From Mucidula mucida (taxonomy: Eukaryota; Basidiomycota; Agaricomycetes; Agaricales; Physalacriaceae), in contig JADNYV010000753.1 of the NCBI GenBank assembly GCA_015501055.1, positions 1 to 16,423 on the forward strand: a stretch of 16,423 bases of DNA. Direction: 5' to 3'. This document shows, piece after piece, positions 1 to 9,650 of the stretch. A program made the position numbers and the translations under genes. A model generated the notes under the pieces. The model searched no databases. It was given only the letters and a program-made list of their open reading frames with translations, and had not been told where the DNA came from. The first letter of the stretch is position 1. The number at the start of each line of letters is the position of its first letter.

Positions 1-779
1 ATGCAGGGCACCTCGTTGGACCTCCTCGAAATCTACCTGGTCTCATCGGACACAAAAACCAATTTTACTGTAACGCAAGGGACCCAGTTTCTCTCTGCAG
101 AAACTGGTTCCGTCCGACACTTGAACTGGGATGTTCCCACCTGCATAGCACCTGGGAATTATAATGTTCGTTCATTTCATTAGTTGACTGTCTACCCATT
201 CTGACCTCCCATAGCTTACCTTCTACGAATCCTCTCGCATCAATGGCGATTCATTCTTTATCATAACCCCTATAGCCATACCGATTGAAAACTCCCAGTC
301 ATCGGGGACATGCACCGAAGGCACCAACCCGCTTCAGGAACAACGCCCCAAACATCTCTCCGTTCCTTTCATCGTCGACATCGTCTGCACAGGCACAACG
401 TTGATCACCATCACACTCTCCGCCAGCGGGGGCCTTCCATTCGACTTCGGCACTGTGACCACCACGGAATTGGTTACCCGCGTCATTGTTGTAGAATCAT
501 TGTCTACAGTCGTGGCAACTACGACAGTAGACAGTAAACCCATGACAACTACGTGCGTCTTATAAACTTGCCTCTGTCGTCGGTTTCCTGAGAATGTTTT
601 ATAGATTCACCGAGACATACGTGATGACGACAACAAATAGCGGGGAACCTATGTCCTCGCTATCTGGCTTCGTCCCCATTACAGATGATGCTGATGCCGG
701 AAGCAAACCACAAGGAAATGCGGTATTCTCGGCACTGGTATTCGTACTACACATTATCTTGGTCGTAAGGTACCTTTAA
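1..779 (+). CDS. Kre9/Knh-type Ser/Thr-rich GPI-anchored surface protein, 5'-truncated
   Basis: Three exons (1-165, 215-552, 605-779) separated by introns of 49 and 52 nt with GT..AG ends and matching phases. The spliced product has about 170 residues after position 165, 225 in all. The first part resembles the N-terminal domain of the Kre9/Knh1 family (PF10342): residues such as DLLEIYLVSSDT, a tryptophan in LNWDVP, and the junction PGNYNLTFYESS created exactly by the first splice. Then comes a long Thr/Val/Ser-rich stalk and a hydrophobic end (FSALVFVLHIILVV) consistent with a GPI-anchor signal. Family members are secreted, cell-wall-associated proteins; yeast Kre9 is needed for beta-1,6-glucan. 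No signal peptide is visible, and the ATG at base 1 lies inside the domain, so the true start is left of the window. No frame breaks. An extra 3' splice at 768 (gtaagg) is possible but would destroy the anchor tail. Confidence 0.75.
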
Positions 780-1151
780 GCGTCCATAAACGACCGGGCC
801 GTGCTTCGCTATATCATTCAATCTTAATGAATTGATTATTGTTGGCATTTCAGGATTTTATACACTGTAAGCATAAGAAGCATCACAATGGGCGACGCGG
901 AGGAAACTGTGACCAGGGCAGGGCCGTTGTCCCGTGCCTGATTGTCACCACCAGAATCGGAGAAAATTCATCGTTGCGACCCCCAACGCATGACAGTCGT
1001 TCGATGTTGCCATGGGTCACTCTCCCTTTCCACCTTACTTTGACCAGGCTGCTCGCTCAGCGCATTGGCTGAGCCTCTGTTCTCTCCGTGCTATGATCTT
1101 CTTCTTCTGACCTTTTTTCCCGATCGTCGAGTGAATGCGCGTTTCGCTCCT
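780..1151. other. intergenic region between genes 1 and 2
   Basis: This holds the 3' flank of the GPI-protein gene and the presumed promoter and 5' leader of the membrane-protein gene. Short open frames occur but show no recognisable protein similarity and no hydrophobic or domain-like pattern. No TATA box, repeat or RNA gene was recognised. Confidence 0.4.
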
Positions 1152-3217
1152 ATGATTTCGCCATCCCCGACTTGGCCGCTCTCTGGACCAACTCCTCCCA
1201 CACCCGTTCAATTTGATACACAGCAGGTCTTTCCTCGTTTTACCGCCCCGCCACCGTTATCATGTTGCGCGCCCACGAGGTCGTGATTGCACTGACAACG
1301 ACGGTGGTGATACCAGATACGCTCGTTACTATCACCACATTCCGATTTCGGACTTCGCACCCGCGTATATCGCTCTAGGCGACGGTTCCCTCGTCACCCA
1401 ACCGTACATCGAAAACCAGCATGCCACGACAGTTGCTGCTCTGTTAGTTGGGTCAATCGGCGCCCTTTTCGCGAGGAATGCCGTCGTGTCTGGCGATTAC
1501 CTACGGCGCGCGAATGTGAAGAAGAAAGTACTCTTCTACATTCTCTTTGCAAGCCAACTCATGGGCGTTTTGACCGCCATCCCACTCATCGTCGGTCTAT
1601 TCGACCGAACCGTGAACTGCACAGCGTCGGTCCCGTGTTTAATTATGATTTAATTTGTGTTGATGAAATTCACAGAATCATGATCACGGCTTGTACACTT
1701 GGCACCATTTCCCTCAATTTGTTAGTACGTGCTCTCAGCCTCGGGAGTAAGTTCTTCGGCTGAATTTCGGATTCGGAAGATCACTTGTATACTTGGATAC
1801 AAGGCTTATCGATGTCTAAACGACTCGCGCTTCGTGCTGTGCATGTTGGGCTTGTTCGCGCTTGCTTCCTTTTCCCTGTCGATACTCGACCTAACAGTTA
1901 CCAGAGGGGCCCACGCACTCTCAGGTGAGTCTCCAATCACAATATAAACTCATGCGCACTTTTTGAAGACGAATCAGCCAGTTGTTTTCGAAGTGACCGG
2001 AACCTGAGGTGGATTCGCGTATACCTGCTAATCCAACTGGCCGAAGTCCTCTTCATATGCCTATGTTGTAAGCTAACTCCTCTTCACTGTACACTTCGCA
2101 ATATTGAGACTTACGAACTGCAGTCCTGTCAGCCGTTTGGAAATCGAAAGATTCTCCTCTAATACGCGGGCGAATGTCCGTTAGATTGTCATTGGGTGAA
2201 TGCACAGGGGACAACGACAATGTATGCGAGCCGTCGGGTCGTCGTGGCTGGTGGGATTACGTTCCCAAGCCAGAAGTTGAAACTGCGATTACAGATTCGC
2301 CTTCTGAGCCTCCCAGCCGCACCTTTTTGTCGACGCTCAAGAGTCGTATTTTCTTTTTCCGTTCAGAGACGAGCACTTCCCGAAAGTGCCGTAAACCGTC
2401 GATCCACGCAGACGTACCAGTTCCCCAACACCGCGACCGCTCGTGTCAGATACTTCATCTGAAGGAACGCGTGCAGAACAACAAGGACGGAATTCTCTGG
2501 CTCTCTCATCCTACAGTAGGATTGGTCGATACGTGCCGAGAATGGAACAATTCCGCGAAGTTATGCAAGACGAGGTTAGTGTCCTCCATGGCCACCACCG
2601 CATTTTTTGGCTCAAAATGAATACTATAGCTTTGCTATACAGCTCTCATCAGTGCCCTCTGCGTTGTCGTCGCAATTCTCGCTGTCATCGGAATGTCCGT
2701 GCCGAATGGACTCACTCTTATGGAATGGATATCTCTGAACTGTGCGTCTGCTTCAAACGCATCTCCCTGTCGCTCATATGACACAGGGATAATCATCTCC
2801 CTTCTCTCCGTTCACAGTTTCGGTAGGGTCGTGCGACGAAATGAAAACGATAAAGCGCAAAATCATTATTGTCGCAATGCTGGTCATCCCGATTTTATAA
2901 ACCCTCGCTCGACTCCGCACAATCGTTCAACTCGTACTGGCGTCTCTCGCCGTCCCAGGTTCATCGAGCAAGATGCTGACGATGTTGAAATCAGAGGGCT
3001 AACAAGACCGATGACCAGGAACTCTTGGAATTCTATTGGGACCATTTCATCCTCTATATCCTTATCCTCGCCCCAACTGTTGTCCGATCTCACAGCGAGT
3101 ATGATTTCCCTAAACAGTTATCTACAATCCCACACAGTACAACAACGCTTTCGGCTATGGATTGAGTCATTTATCACTATATTATGTAGTCATCAAGCAG
3201 TGTACAAGTCAAAGTAG
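1152..3217 (+). CDS. multi-pass membrane protein, family not recognised
   Basis: Exons are supported at 1152-1625, 1676-1724, 1780-1924, 1969-2067, 2124-2574, 2630-2741 and 2787 onward; introns are 44-56 nt. The product has seven or eight hydrophobic segments, for example TVAALLVGSIGALFARNAV (about 1430), KVLFYILFASQLMGVL (1528), ITACTLGTISLNLL (1683 on), LCMLGLFALASFSLSIL (1840), VYLLIQLAEVLFICLC (2020), ALISALCVVVAILAVIGMSV (2640) and WIIISLLSVHS (2785). A long hydrophilic Ser/Arg-rich loop lies at 2170-2570, between the sixth and seventh. The frame breaks near 1260, 1352 and 2445, each consistent with one missing base. The start at 1152 (MISPSPTWPLSG) assumes the first break; the alternative is the ATG at 1262. 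The C-terminus is uncertain: one frame is open to 3217, another gives an alternative tail ending near 3165. It is probably a basidiomycete-specific integral membrane protein, but I cannot name a function. Confidence 0.6.
2742..2786 (+). other. 45-nt intron without in-frame stop in the membrane-protein gene
   Basis: The donor gtgcgt and acceptor acacag flank 45 nt with no in-frame stop. Splicing joins two halves of a hydrophobic helix (EWISLN and WIIISLL), whereas retention inserts a Cys/Ser/Arg-rich stretch into the membrane segment. Splicing is therefore the better model, although the reading frame alone cannot decide. Confidence 0.55.
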
Positions 3218-3304
3218 TGCATACTGTAGTAGTAGTATGTTTCGATTCTGGAACCCTTGAATTGTTGTGAAGATCCGATCAGGTGACACAATCGCTTTTT
3301 GATC

Positions 3305-4237
3305 ATGGATGTCGACGACGAGGTGGTTTATAGCCTTCCTATACGCTTTTCGGACCGGCTATCGCTACAGATACACCAATTTCCTTTGCTTACCGGCCCT
3401 TGCAGCCTCCACGTCTGCTGTAACAAGTGGAAAACGCGTCAAAGCCGCATAAAGCCAGGCGTCCACCGCTCGAAGTACATGTCCTGCTGATACGCGCCCG
3501 GATGTCTGGAACACAGATCGCGGCAAGGAGCTCGGTGCAGCTAGAGTTGAGGATGACCGAGAAAAGAATCAATCATCGGCCGTCAAGGACGAGAAAGACC
3601 GCCGAGGTTGTCTGAAGTACGGCTGCTTACGAGGCTGTTCATCAAATGGGGCACATATGCTTGGCATCGTCCGGAACGGTGCGATCCACTCTCTCGCTAC
3701 ACTTGCACTCATTAACAAATACCCAGGCGAGCTACACCTCCATCCAGTAAAGAGACTCATCAATTCAGACCAACGCTCACGTATCTCGATTACTTGACCA
3801 ATAAACACCGGCGACGCGGTGGCGGTGGAGATTCTGACTCTGAAGACGACGAGCCGCCTCCAGATCCCGACGAACCGTCGTCTGTGACACCACAAAAGCC
3901 TGCCAAAAAAGCTCGAGCTCCCGGCGAAACGAAGGAGGTCCATGTTACAGCACGAAAGGCAGTGGACGATAAGGGAGGCATGCAGGCTCTCGGTGGAATG
4001 ACTCAGAGCAGGCGGATATGCTCGCTGCTATCCGTGCTGAGGAGGACGAAGATTGGCAAGACCTTCAGTACAACGATATGGAGGTGGGAATTCTATCGTG
4101 TCTTGTGACGGCGGCTCATGGATTTATAGAGCATCGAAGCGGGAGACGCCTTTGAGAATATATTTTCACAGAACGAGGCTGTATTGGACTGCCATACCGA
4201 TGTAACTTCGTATCTCAAGAGCATAGAAGGATTGTGA
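3305..4237 (+). CDS. RPC37: RNA polymerase III subunit Rpc37/RPC5 (Sin-like)
   Basis: This subunit forms the TFIIF-like Rpc37/Rpc53 dimer of nuclear RNA polymerase III, used in initiation, termination and reinitiation. The exons are 3305-3678, 3727-4083 and 4130-4237, with introns of 48 and 46 nt. Readable segments in order: DVDDEVVYSLPIRFSDRL at the N-terminus, EVHVPADTRPDVWNTDRGKE pieces, a SEVRL-type segment, HMLGIVRNGELHLHP across the first splice, THQFRPTLTYLDYL, an acidic region (GDSDSEDDEPPPDPDEP), EVHVTARKA, then MLAAIRAEEDEDWQDLQYND and a C-terminal SYLKSIEGL. This order matches the Sin-N/RPC5 family. The frame breaks about ten times, all as if one base were missing (near 3401, 3413, 3453, 3470, 3483, 3595, 3630, 3650, 3749 and 4012). 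Exon lengths plus ten bases give 283 codons, 282 residues, close to yeast Rpc37. An essential gene is unlikely to be truly this broken. Confidence 0.85.
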
Positions 4238-4372
4238 CTAGCAATTCAGCGTCACTTGCACGTGTAAACGTTCATCGACTTCGCTTCAGTCATCATGCTT
4301 CTTCGTGGCTTTGCTAATGTCAATTTTACTGCCAGGTGCTTCCATCTCTTCCATTGACTCTCATCATCGACC

Positions 4373-7159
4373 ATGTCCCTGTTGCCCAGCAGCGATACTG
4401 AGTCTGATTTTGAGGTAGACTTTGTAGCCTTTGATCAACCTTATCAGCTATTTGCGACGGATTCGTCGGAGCCTAGTTGCGAAGCCAACGAGCTATTGAA
4501 GGCGGTTGAAGTTCTGGAAAACATCCAGGTCGCAGCCATCCTCAAAGTAAGCCCCAGCATTGCATTTATTACCATCGTTGATGGTCTTAATCAGGACACA
4601 AGCATTCATTCGCTCATTTCCGCCGCTTCGCAAGTTCTCATTCAATTTTTAGATAACATCGGGAAGCGGACGTTCCAGGAACATGCACAGACTCAATTCG
4701 CACTCCTTTGTATGTCGCTCCTCTGTCGTCTTTCGTAAACTGTGATTTACACATCAGAAGTGCGACCTGCCTTTCTACGCATTTTGTTCGAACATCGACG
4801 CGTTTTCCATTCGATCGCTGCCTCGGAACTGTCATCTTATGGGTCTTCGACAATTGTATGCTGGGTGGATTCTGTCCTGGCCAAAATTGCCGACGCAGCT
4901 GTGGCTCTGAATTTAGGCTCCAATGAAGTAGATATACATACACCAGGGCCATGGCGTCCTCAGCGTGAGGACGATAATCTACGTGGCGCTTCCCAGCTTC
5001 CAGGTAGATATCATATTTGCATGGCCGCGAATTTACGCTGATCGCCAGCATCATTGTCTTAGGCTCTTGGGACCTGGTAGGAACAGTTCTCAACTCCCAA
5101 CACGCATCGCCAGCGGCGAAGCGCATCGGTATTCGTTTGCTGTTTGCGACCTGTATCACTTTACCATCATTGATGCTCGCCGTTGAAGACGAGATGTACG
5201 AGAAAGAGTGCCTCTCTATCGCGTCAGCTAATCTGATTCAGTAAGCTCATCCGCCACCGGCTTTTGGAACCTCTTAGACAATGTGTTTTGAACACCGTGT
5301 CCAGAGGCTTTCGAGCGAACTTTAGCTCCGACCCTATTGTCGAGCAAGAACGTATCAATTTTGCCATGATGATAACCCTTTATGCTGTTGGTTCCCATCT
5401 GATGTCATGGTCTGAAGCTCAATAATCAAGCAGGCTGCAGAAACGGAATTGGACCCGTCCTTGAAACCCATACTCGAACAACCACACACTTTGAGTTGTT
5501 TTCTGGATCTTTTGCATGTCGTGATGTTCCCCGACGACTTCGTCACCAGTTCAATCGTCTCGACGCCGCGAACAGAGCTTGATACTGCTCAACGCATCGT
5601 GGTTGACAGGTATGAGACGCTATATTGGTTATGGCGCACTTGGGATGATCTTAGGCTTGCAAATACGGAAGTAGTCAGCTTGACGGTGAATGATAATGTC
5701 TATGTTTGAATGCACTTCCACTCATAATTTGCAGACCGCCGCATGGTTATATCATACTCCCCGTCTGCTGCCGAGCGTCGAATGCGAAACGAGTCCTTAT
5801 AGACTAGACTTGAAGTTGGCAGGAAATGCCATTATAGTAAGCGCAGACAGCTTCAACACGAGTCAGTCATACTTACATGTCGAAAAGCATGTTTTGTTTC
5901 ATTATTTGTCATTCCTCAAGAGCTATCCTGATAATGTTGAGAGGAACACGCCGCTGCTGCACATCATGTCGGAAACACTTCTGGGTTTATTGAGGGAGGA
6001 TGCATGTCATCATCGTCTTCATGTGTGCAATCGGGAGGATCTTTGCATGGTGTTCTATGAACTTTGCGTTTACATGGGCGACACAAACGACGAAATTTCG
6101 GGTGTGTAGTCTTTGATCGTTATTAGCTCAAACTTTCATGGTTACCCTACAGTCAAGGAAACGTTGGTCGAAGCCATCGTGTTGTTTGACAAAACTGTTA
6201 TGAACAGTTCAATCGTGAAACTGATCGAAGATATCAGCATCGACTTCTTGGAGCGAGTCAATAGCCGTAAGTGCTACAGGTCAACGTTAAGCACCGGCTG
6301 AATCATTCGTTACAGTGCTCAGCCGATGTATGCAGTCAGTCCTCGTGTCCTTTTTCTGTTCCATCTAGATTCTCAACCGTTATCTAGGCCGTTGACATCA
6401 AGGAGACAATTGAAGTTAACCCTGGATTTTGTTGTCTGTTTGCGGCATAGTAACTTCACGGCTCTCGGACGCACCACGCATGATACTGCGACGGGTCTGA
6501 TCCGTATGATCCTAACGAGGTTGTGCGAATGGCCCAGAGTGACACAATCACAATTTGCGGCCACGCTGTTTATTGCGTTGTCACAGGAAAATAAACCCTC
6601 ATCATTGAAAGTGCTTGACCAAGTGAAACTTTGGCGTATCTTTACCAGAGCTGGGACCATAGACCTTTACCAGGCCGGTGAGCATTACTGTGGCGCTACA
6701 CGCTACTTTCAACGACTGACTGGAATATCAGCCGGGTTCTCCCAGTATCTCCTTACTCTAGACGCGATGCTTACCTCCGACTTCTCTAGAATGATTGCTG
6801 AAGCTTGGGACTGTCTCCGGGACGTTCTTCTTCTTATCATTCGGGGCCGATTCTTTGGCGAAGAAGAGGCTCTAGCCATACTCGTTTGTCCGGTCATCTG
6901 TCGGGCACTGATCCACTTATTACGACAACCCCATTCACATGGTATGGCACGTTCTTTGGGTCCTTATGTCACTGACGATACGATAGTTGATTTCATCTTG
7001 CACTCTCCATGGACGGCTACCCTCCTTCTGGAGCTTGAGAATGTCCCAGATGCAGACGCGCAAACTCTTGATGAACAAGGGCGGCTCCTCCAGACGCGCT
7101 TGCGATCTGTGGCGAAATCACTAATCGATGCTGTACGACCTCATCGGGATACCGACTAA
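4373..7159 (+). CDS. conserved-looking helical protein of unknown function, 12 exons
   Basis: The exons are 4373-4546, 4595-4709, 4761-5003, 5049-5240, 5305-5386, 5434-5685, 5735-6101, 6153-6266, 6316-6327, 6369-6677, 6732-6941 and 6987-7159. All junctions are GT..AG and phase-compatible apart from one missing base near 4978. Exon lengths plus that base equal 748 codons (747 residues plus stop), which supports the whole model. The start is the first ATG, MSLLPSSDTESDFEVD. The protein is rich in leucine and amphipathic helices throughout (for example LRILFEHRRVFHSIAASEL, AAKRIGIRLLFATCITLPSL, DCLRDVLLLIIRGRFF) and has no signal peptide. This looks like an alpha-solenoid (ARM/HEAT-type) fold, but I see no regular repeat and recognise no family. 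Its 135-bp upstream gap to RPC37 is compact. Codon use and clean frame argue that it is a functional gene. Confidence 0.7.
4710..4760 (+). other. intron with tandem CAG-AAG acceptor
   Basis: The canonical donor gtatgt is followed by a 3' end reading catcagaag. Use of the first AG (4757) joins a leftover T to AA and creates a TAA stop. Use of the second AG (4760) gives an open frame (FALL-LRPAFLRILFEH). I therefore place the intron end at 4760. Confidence 0.55.
6316..6327 (+). other. candidate 12-nt micro-exon
   Basis: The sequence TGCTCAGCCGAT lies between a 49-nt intron (gtaagt ... ttacag, 6267-6315) and a 41-nt intron (gtatgc ... atctag, 6328-6368). It contributes about four residues (LLSR) and joins the two flanking frames exactly in phase. 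Skipping it would need a single intron of 102 nt; since 12 is a multiple of three, that would also stay in frame. Confidence 0.5.
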
Positions 7160-7527
7160 TTGTACTCTGACACGTCTATAGTTGATCAGTCAGGATATAC
7201 GCAAGTCCGGTGGGCCCGACAAGGTGTGACTCCCGTACTTCAATTGACGGTCGGATTGCTTATGACTATTGCAGGAGTCACCGGATGAAACAGCATTAAT
7301 TACCTGCACAAGACCAGATATCGGGTTGCAGCTTGTGCTTTTCACAATAGATGTAGATTAAAAGAGCGATAGTTGTTAGGAAACTCATGAATTTATTTAC
7401 TGTAATGAATTTTTGTTCTTGATAACTGTACAGGTTGTATGACGTACCAGGCCGAAGAACCTTATTTAATTGAGCCAATCTCATTGTTACTCCACCACGT
7501 CCAACGCAACGCTTGGCGTTATACAGC
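7160..7527. other. intergenic region between genes 4 and 5
   Basis: It contains the 3' flank of the helical-protein gene and the promoter and leader of the next gene. An AT-rich stretch lies around 7350-7430. I see no convincing coding frame, repeat or known regulatory element. A leader intron is possible but not demonstrable. Confidence 0.4.
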
Positions 7528-8593
7528 ATGCAGACGCTTGGCCATCGAAGGCGCTCTCAGTCGGCATCGACCGCATCATCGCCCACGCATCGCCGTTCGA
7601 CGGACTCTTCACGGCGCGGTTCAACGAAACGAGCCCATCCTCATCATCCCTTCAACTCGCCTTCACCGGATTCGGGCTCGCCTTATAAATGGAACGTCGA
7701 AGACTGGCGCAGCAAGCGCAGACGGCGAGAATACTCGGTCAGTCACTTTTCATTCATTCTGGCGGCGGAGGCTAATGACCCTGTAGCCTTCGAGTGATAG
7801 TCCGGACGATGCAATATTCAATCGTCGCTCAAGGACAGTCACCGCTCCATTCACACCTACATTTCCCGCCACGTCCGCAGATTTTGATCTGTTCCCGAAT
7901 ACCCGCTCTCGCCGACGGTCTCATAGATCACCCTCGCCGATTGATGTCGAGCCTGACGAACGCCTTACTAGTCTGCGCTCTGCCGCGTACCGCGAACTTC
8001 ATCGAAGTGTCGCCGATAATGGCGAGGGCTTCGTTCGTTGTATGCGTGACTATGAGCGCAGTCGTTCACGCGTACAAACGAGCCCGAAACCTCTACGTGG
8101 TAGGCGGTCATCATCTCTCCCGTCCGACGAAGAGGATTCGGACGCGGACAATGACGTCCAGATATTCTCGGGAGATGCACCCACAGTATTCACATTCCAT
8201 CCGACAACAAGTTCCAATTCTTCCCTCTCCGGGTCTACGAACGTCATGAGTGGAATGAGCTGTCAGTCCTTCACTGGTAGCTGTGAACACTCCTCGTCTC
8301 CCACCACGTCTTCAGCGTCCTCTTATTTATCCGACGATGATCATTTAAACATTACTCTTGCTCAAAATAATGTCGCCCAAACTACCTTATCTCTCCCCTC
8401 TAAACCCTCTCGACTCCCTTCTTCACTGCCTTACTCGTGTGGTCTCCCTTCCACGCGGTCCGAAAAGGCGCTTGCTGCACTCACGTTGGCTATGGCGAAC
8501 GGTGCAGGCAGCATACACGACTATGACGCTTTGCGTAACATTGAGCCCGTCGTGGTTCACGATGATGGTGCCGTAGGAGAACTGTGGCGTTGA
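7528..8593 (+). CDS. Ser/Arg-rich low-complexity hypothetical protein
   Basis: Two exons (7528-7737 and 7787-8593) around a 49-nt intron (gtcagt ... ctgtag) give 338 residues with no frame break. The start is the ATG at 7528 (MQTLGHRRRSQS), the only in-frame ATG near the 5' end. The first 70 residues are Ser/Arg/His-rich and end in a basic patch (WRSKRRRREYS) that could be a nuclear localisation signal. A second Arg/Ser patch follows (TRSRRRSHRSPSP), then an acidic SDEEDSDADND block resembling CK2 sites, then a long Ser/Thr/Pro-rich region. The C-terminus is less repetitive (EKALAALTLAMANGAGSIHDY ... GELWR) and may be the conserved part. No enzyme motif, signal peptide or membrane segment is visible. 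It is probably a disordered, phosphorylated nuclear or regulatory protein (inference). It is tail to tail with the DUF6593 gene, 133 bp away. Confidence 0.75.
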
Positions 8594-8726
8594 TCAAACG
8601 CTGCGTATCCTGCTCGTATCAAGCTCGTTTGCATTTGGAACGGATATATTTCTAAAAAGACGTTCCCAGTAGCACCTGCCTAAATTATACCAATAACAGT
8701 AATCAAGAGAAACGGGCTGGTCGCAG
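8594..8726. other. 3' spacer of convergent genes 5 and 6
   Basis: This 133-bp A/T-richer spacer lies between two convergent stop codons and presumably carries both polyadenylation regions. No other feature is seen. Confidence 0.4.
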
Positions 8727-9650
8727 TTATCCTTGGAGTTTATCCCATGTTTCGAGTATCATGATTGTAGCAACAACCCAGGACTCTAACCATAGAGCAT
8801 CTTGAGCAATGTAAATAGGGTACGTTTCGTCCTGAAGCGGGAGGTTGAGATGGCAGCTCGAATGCCTGCATATAAAGCCGACTTACCGAAGCCTCTCCAT
8901 CTCTTTTGACGAGGCGAGCTGTAGTTGCAAGTGGGTGCTTCACATCCTTTCGATGCAGGCTCCGGAACGTAGCCTCAGGAAAGACGGGATTTGAGCCCTC
9001 TAGGACAACCTTCCACTTGTAATCGAGACCATCAGGACCAACGAAGACACGGCTCTGTGTCCTAGAAATAATCGTTATTGAAGCAAGGATGGGAAGGTGA
9101 AAATTAGCCGCACGCCGAGGCGCTGTAAAGAAATTTCAACAAAGATGAGATTGAGTGTAAAACGAAACATACAAGGATCCTCCTTTCTTGAATATTTCTT
9201 TGAAGGTTGCAGTTTTGCTTTCCAGCGACACTCTGAAAGGCCAGTCAATTTCACTGCAATTTGCACAAGTACTGAACACTCGCTTGCTCCGATCGATATT
9301 CTTCTCTGATTCCCAAACTACGCGAGCGACTTCTGACCCACCTTTGATGATAGCGCCTTTCTTAATCAACAAGGTGGATCCGCTGTCGACGGCGGAATAT
9401 AAGACGGTTCGGTCTACCGAATCTTTGTTGATGAATTGAACCTGTATCGACCAGTATGAGGGATGTAACGAACAAGCTCGAGGATTTGGCGCACCGTACG
9501 CCCTTCTGCCCCGGCCATAGCTCGTTGGCGCCATAGCCGCTTGACGTAGTGGTCGGGCATGACCTGAGAGTCGGACTCCATATCGTACTCTGACCCATCG
9601 CCAAACTCCCGTGAACGAATGACGAAGCTGGAAGGGGGAGTAAAGACCAT
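8727..9650 (-). CDS. DUF6593-type basidiomycete protein
   Basis: Read on the minus strand the exons are 9650-9474, 9441-9173, 9122-9114, 9061-8887 and 8831-8727, giving 244 residues with no frame break. The start codon at 9650 begins MVFTPPSSFVIRSREF, followed by a polar segment (DGSEYDMESDSQVMPDHY). The second half resembles the DUF6593 family of Agaricomycetes: NKDSVDRTVLY near the start of the domain, VARVVWESEK, a FKEIFKKGG segment, and the signature SRVFVGPDGLDYKWK, then TARLVKRDGE. It ends in a hydrophobic helix (LWLESWVVATIMILETWDKL). The family's molecular role is not established. Odd points are a 32-nt first intron and a 9-nt third exon. It diverges from the arrestin gene over about 600 bp. 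Confidence 0.7.
9114..9122 (-). other. candidate 9-nt micro-exon
   Basis: CGCCTCGGC (minus strand) is flanked by a 50-nt intron with a perfect gtatgt donor and tttacag acceptor (9172-9123) and a 52-nt intron (gtgcgg ... ttctag, 9113-9062). Inclusion gives KKGGSFASATQSRVF; skipping via one 111-nt intron gives KKGGSLTQSRVF, also in frame. Confidence 0.45.
9442..9473 (-). other. candidate 32-nt ultrashort intron
   Basis: On the minus strand this begins gttcgt and ends gatacag. Its removal joins QILEL to VQFINKD in phase without any indel. Reading through hits a stop soon after (STKIR then TAG). The alternative is a one-base frame break in an unspliced exon, as in neighbouring genes. Confidence 0.45.

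Noticed and set aside
4638..5159. A 173-codon open frame on the minus strand
   Set aside because: It is antisense to several well-supported exons of the helical gene, has no protein-like motif, and disappears as an independent gene once the plus-strand splice sites are recognised.
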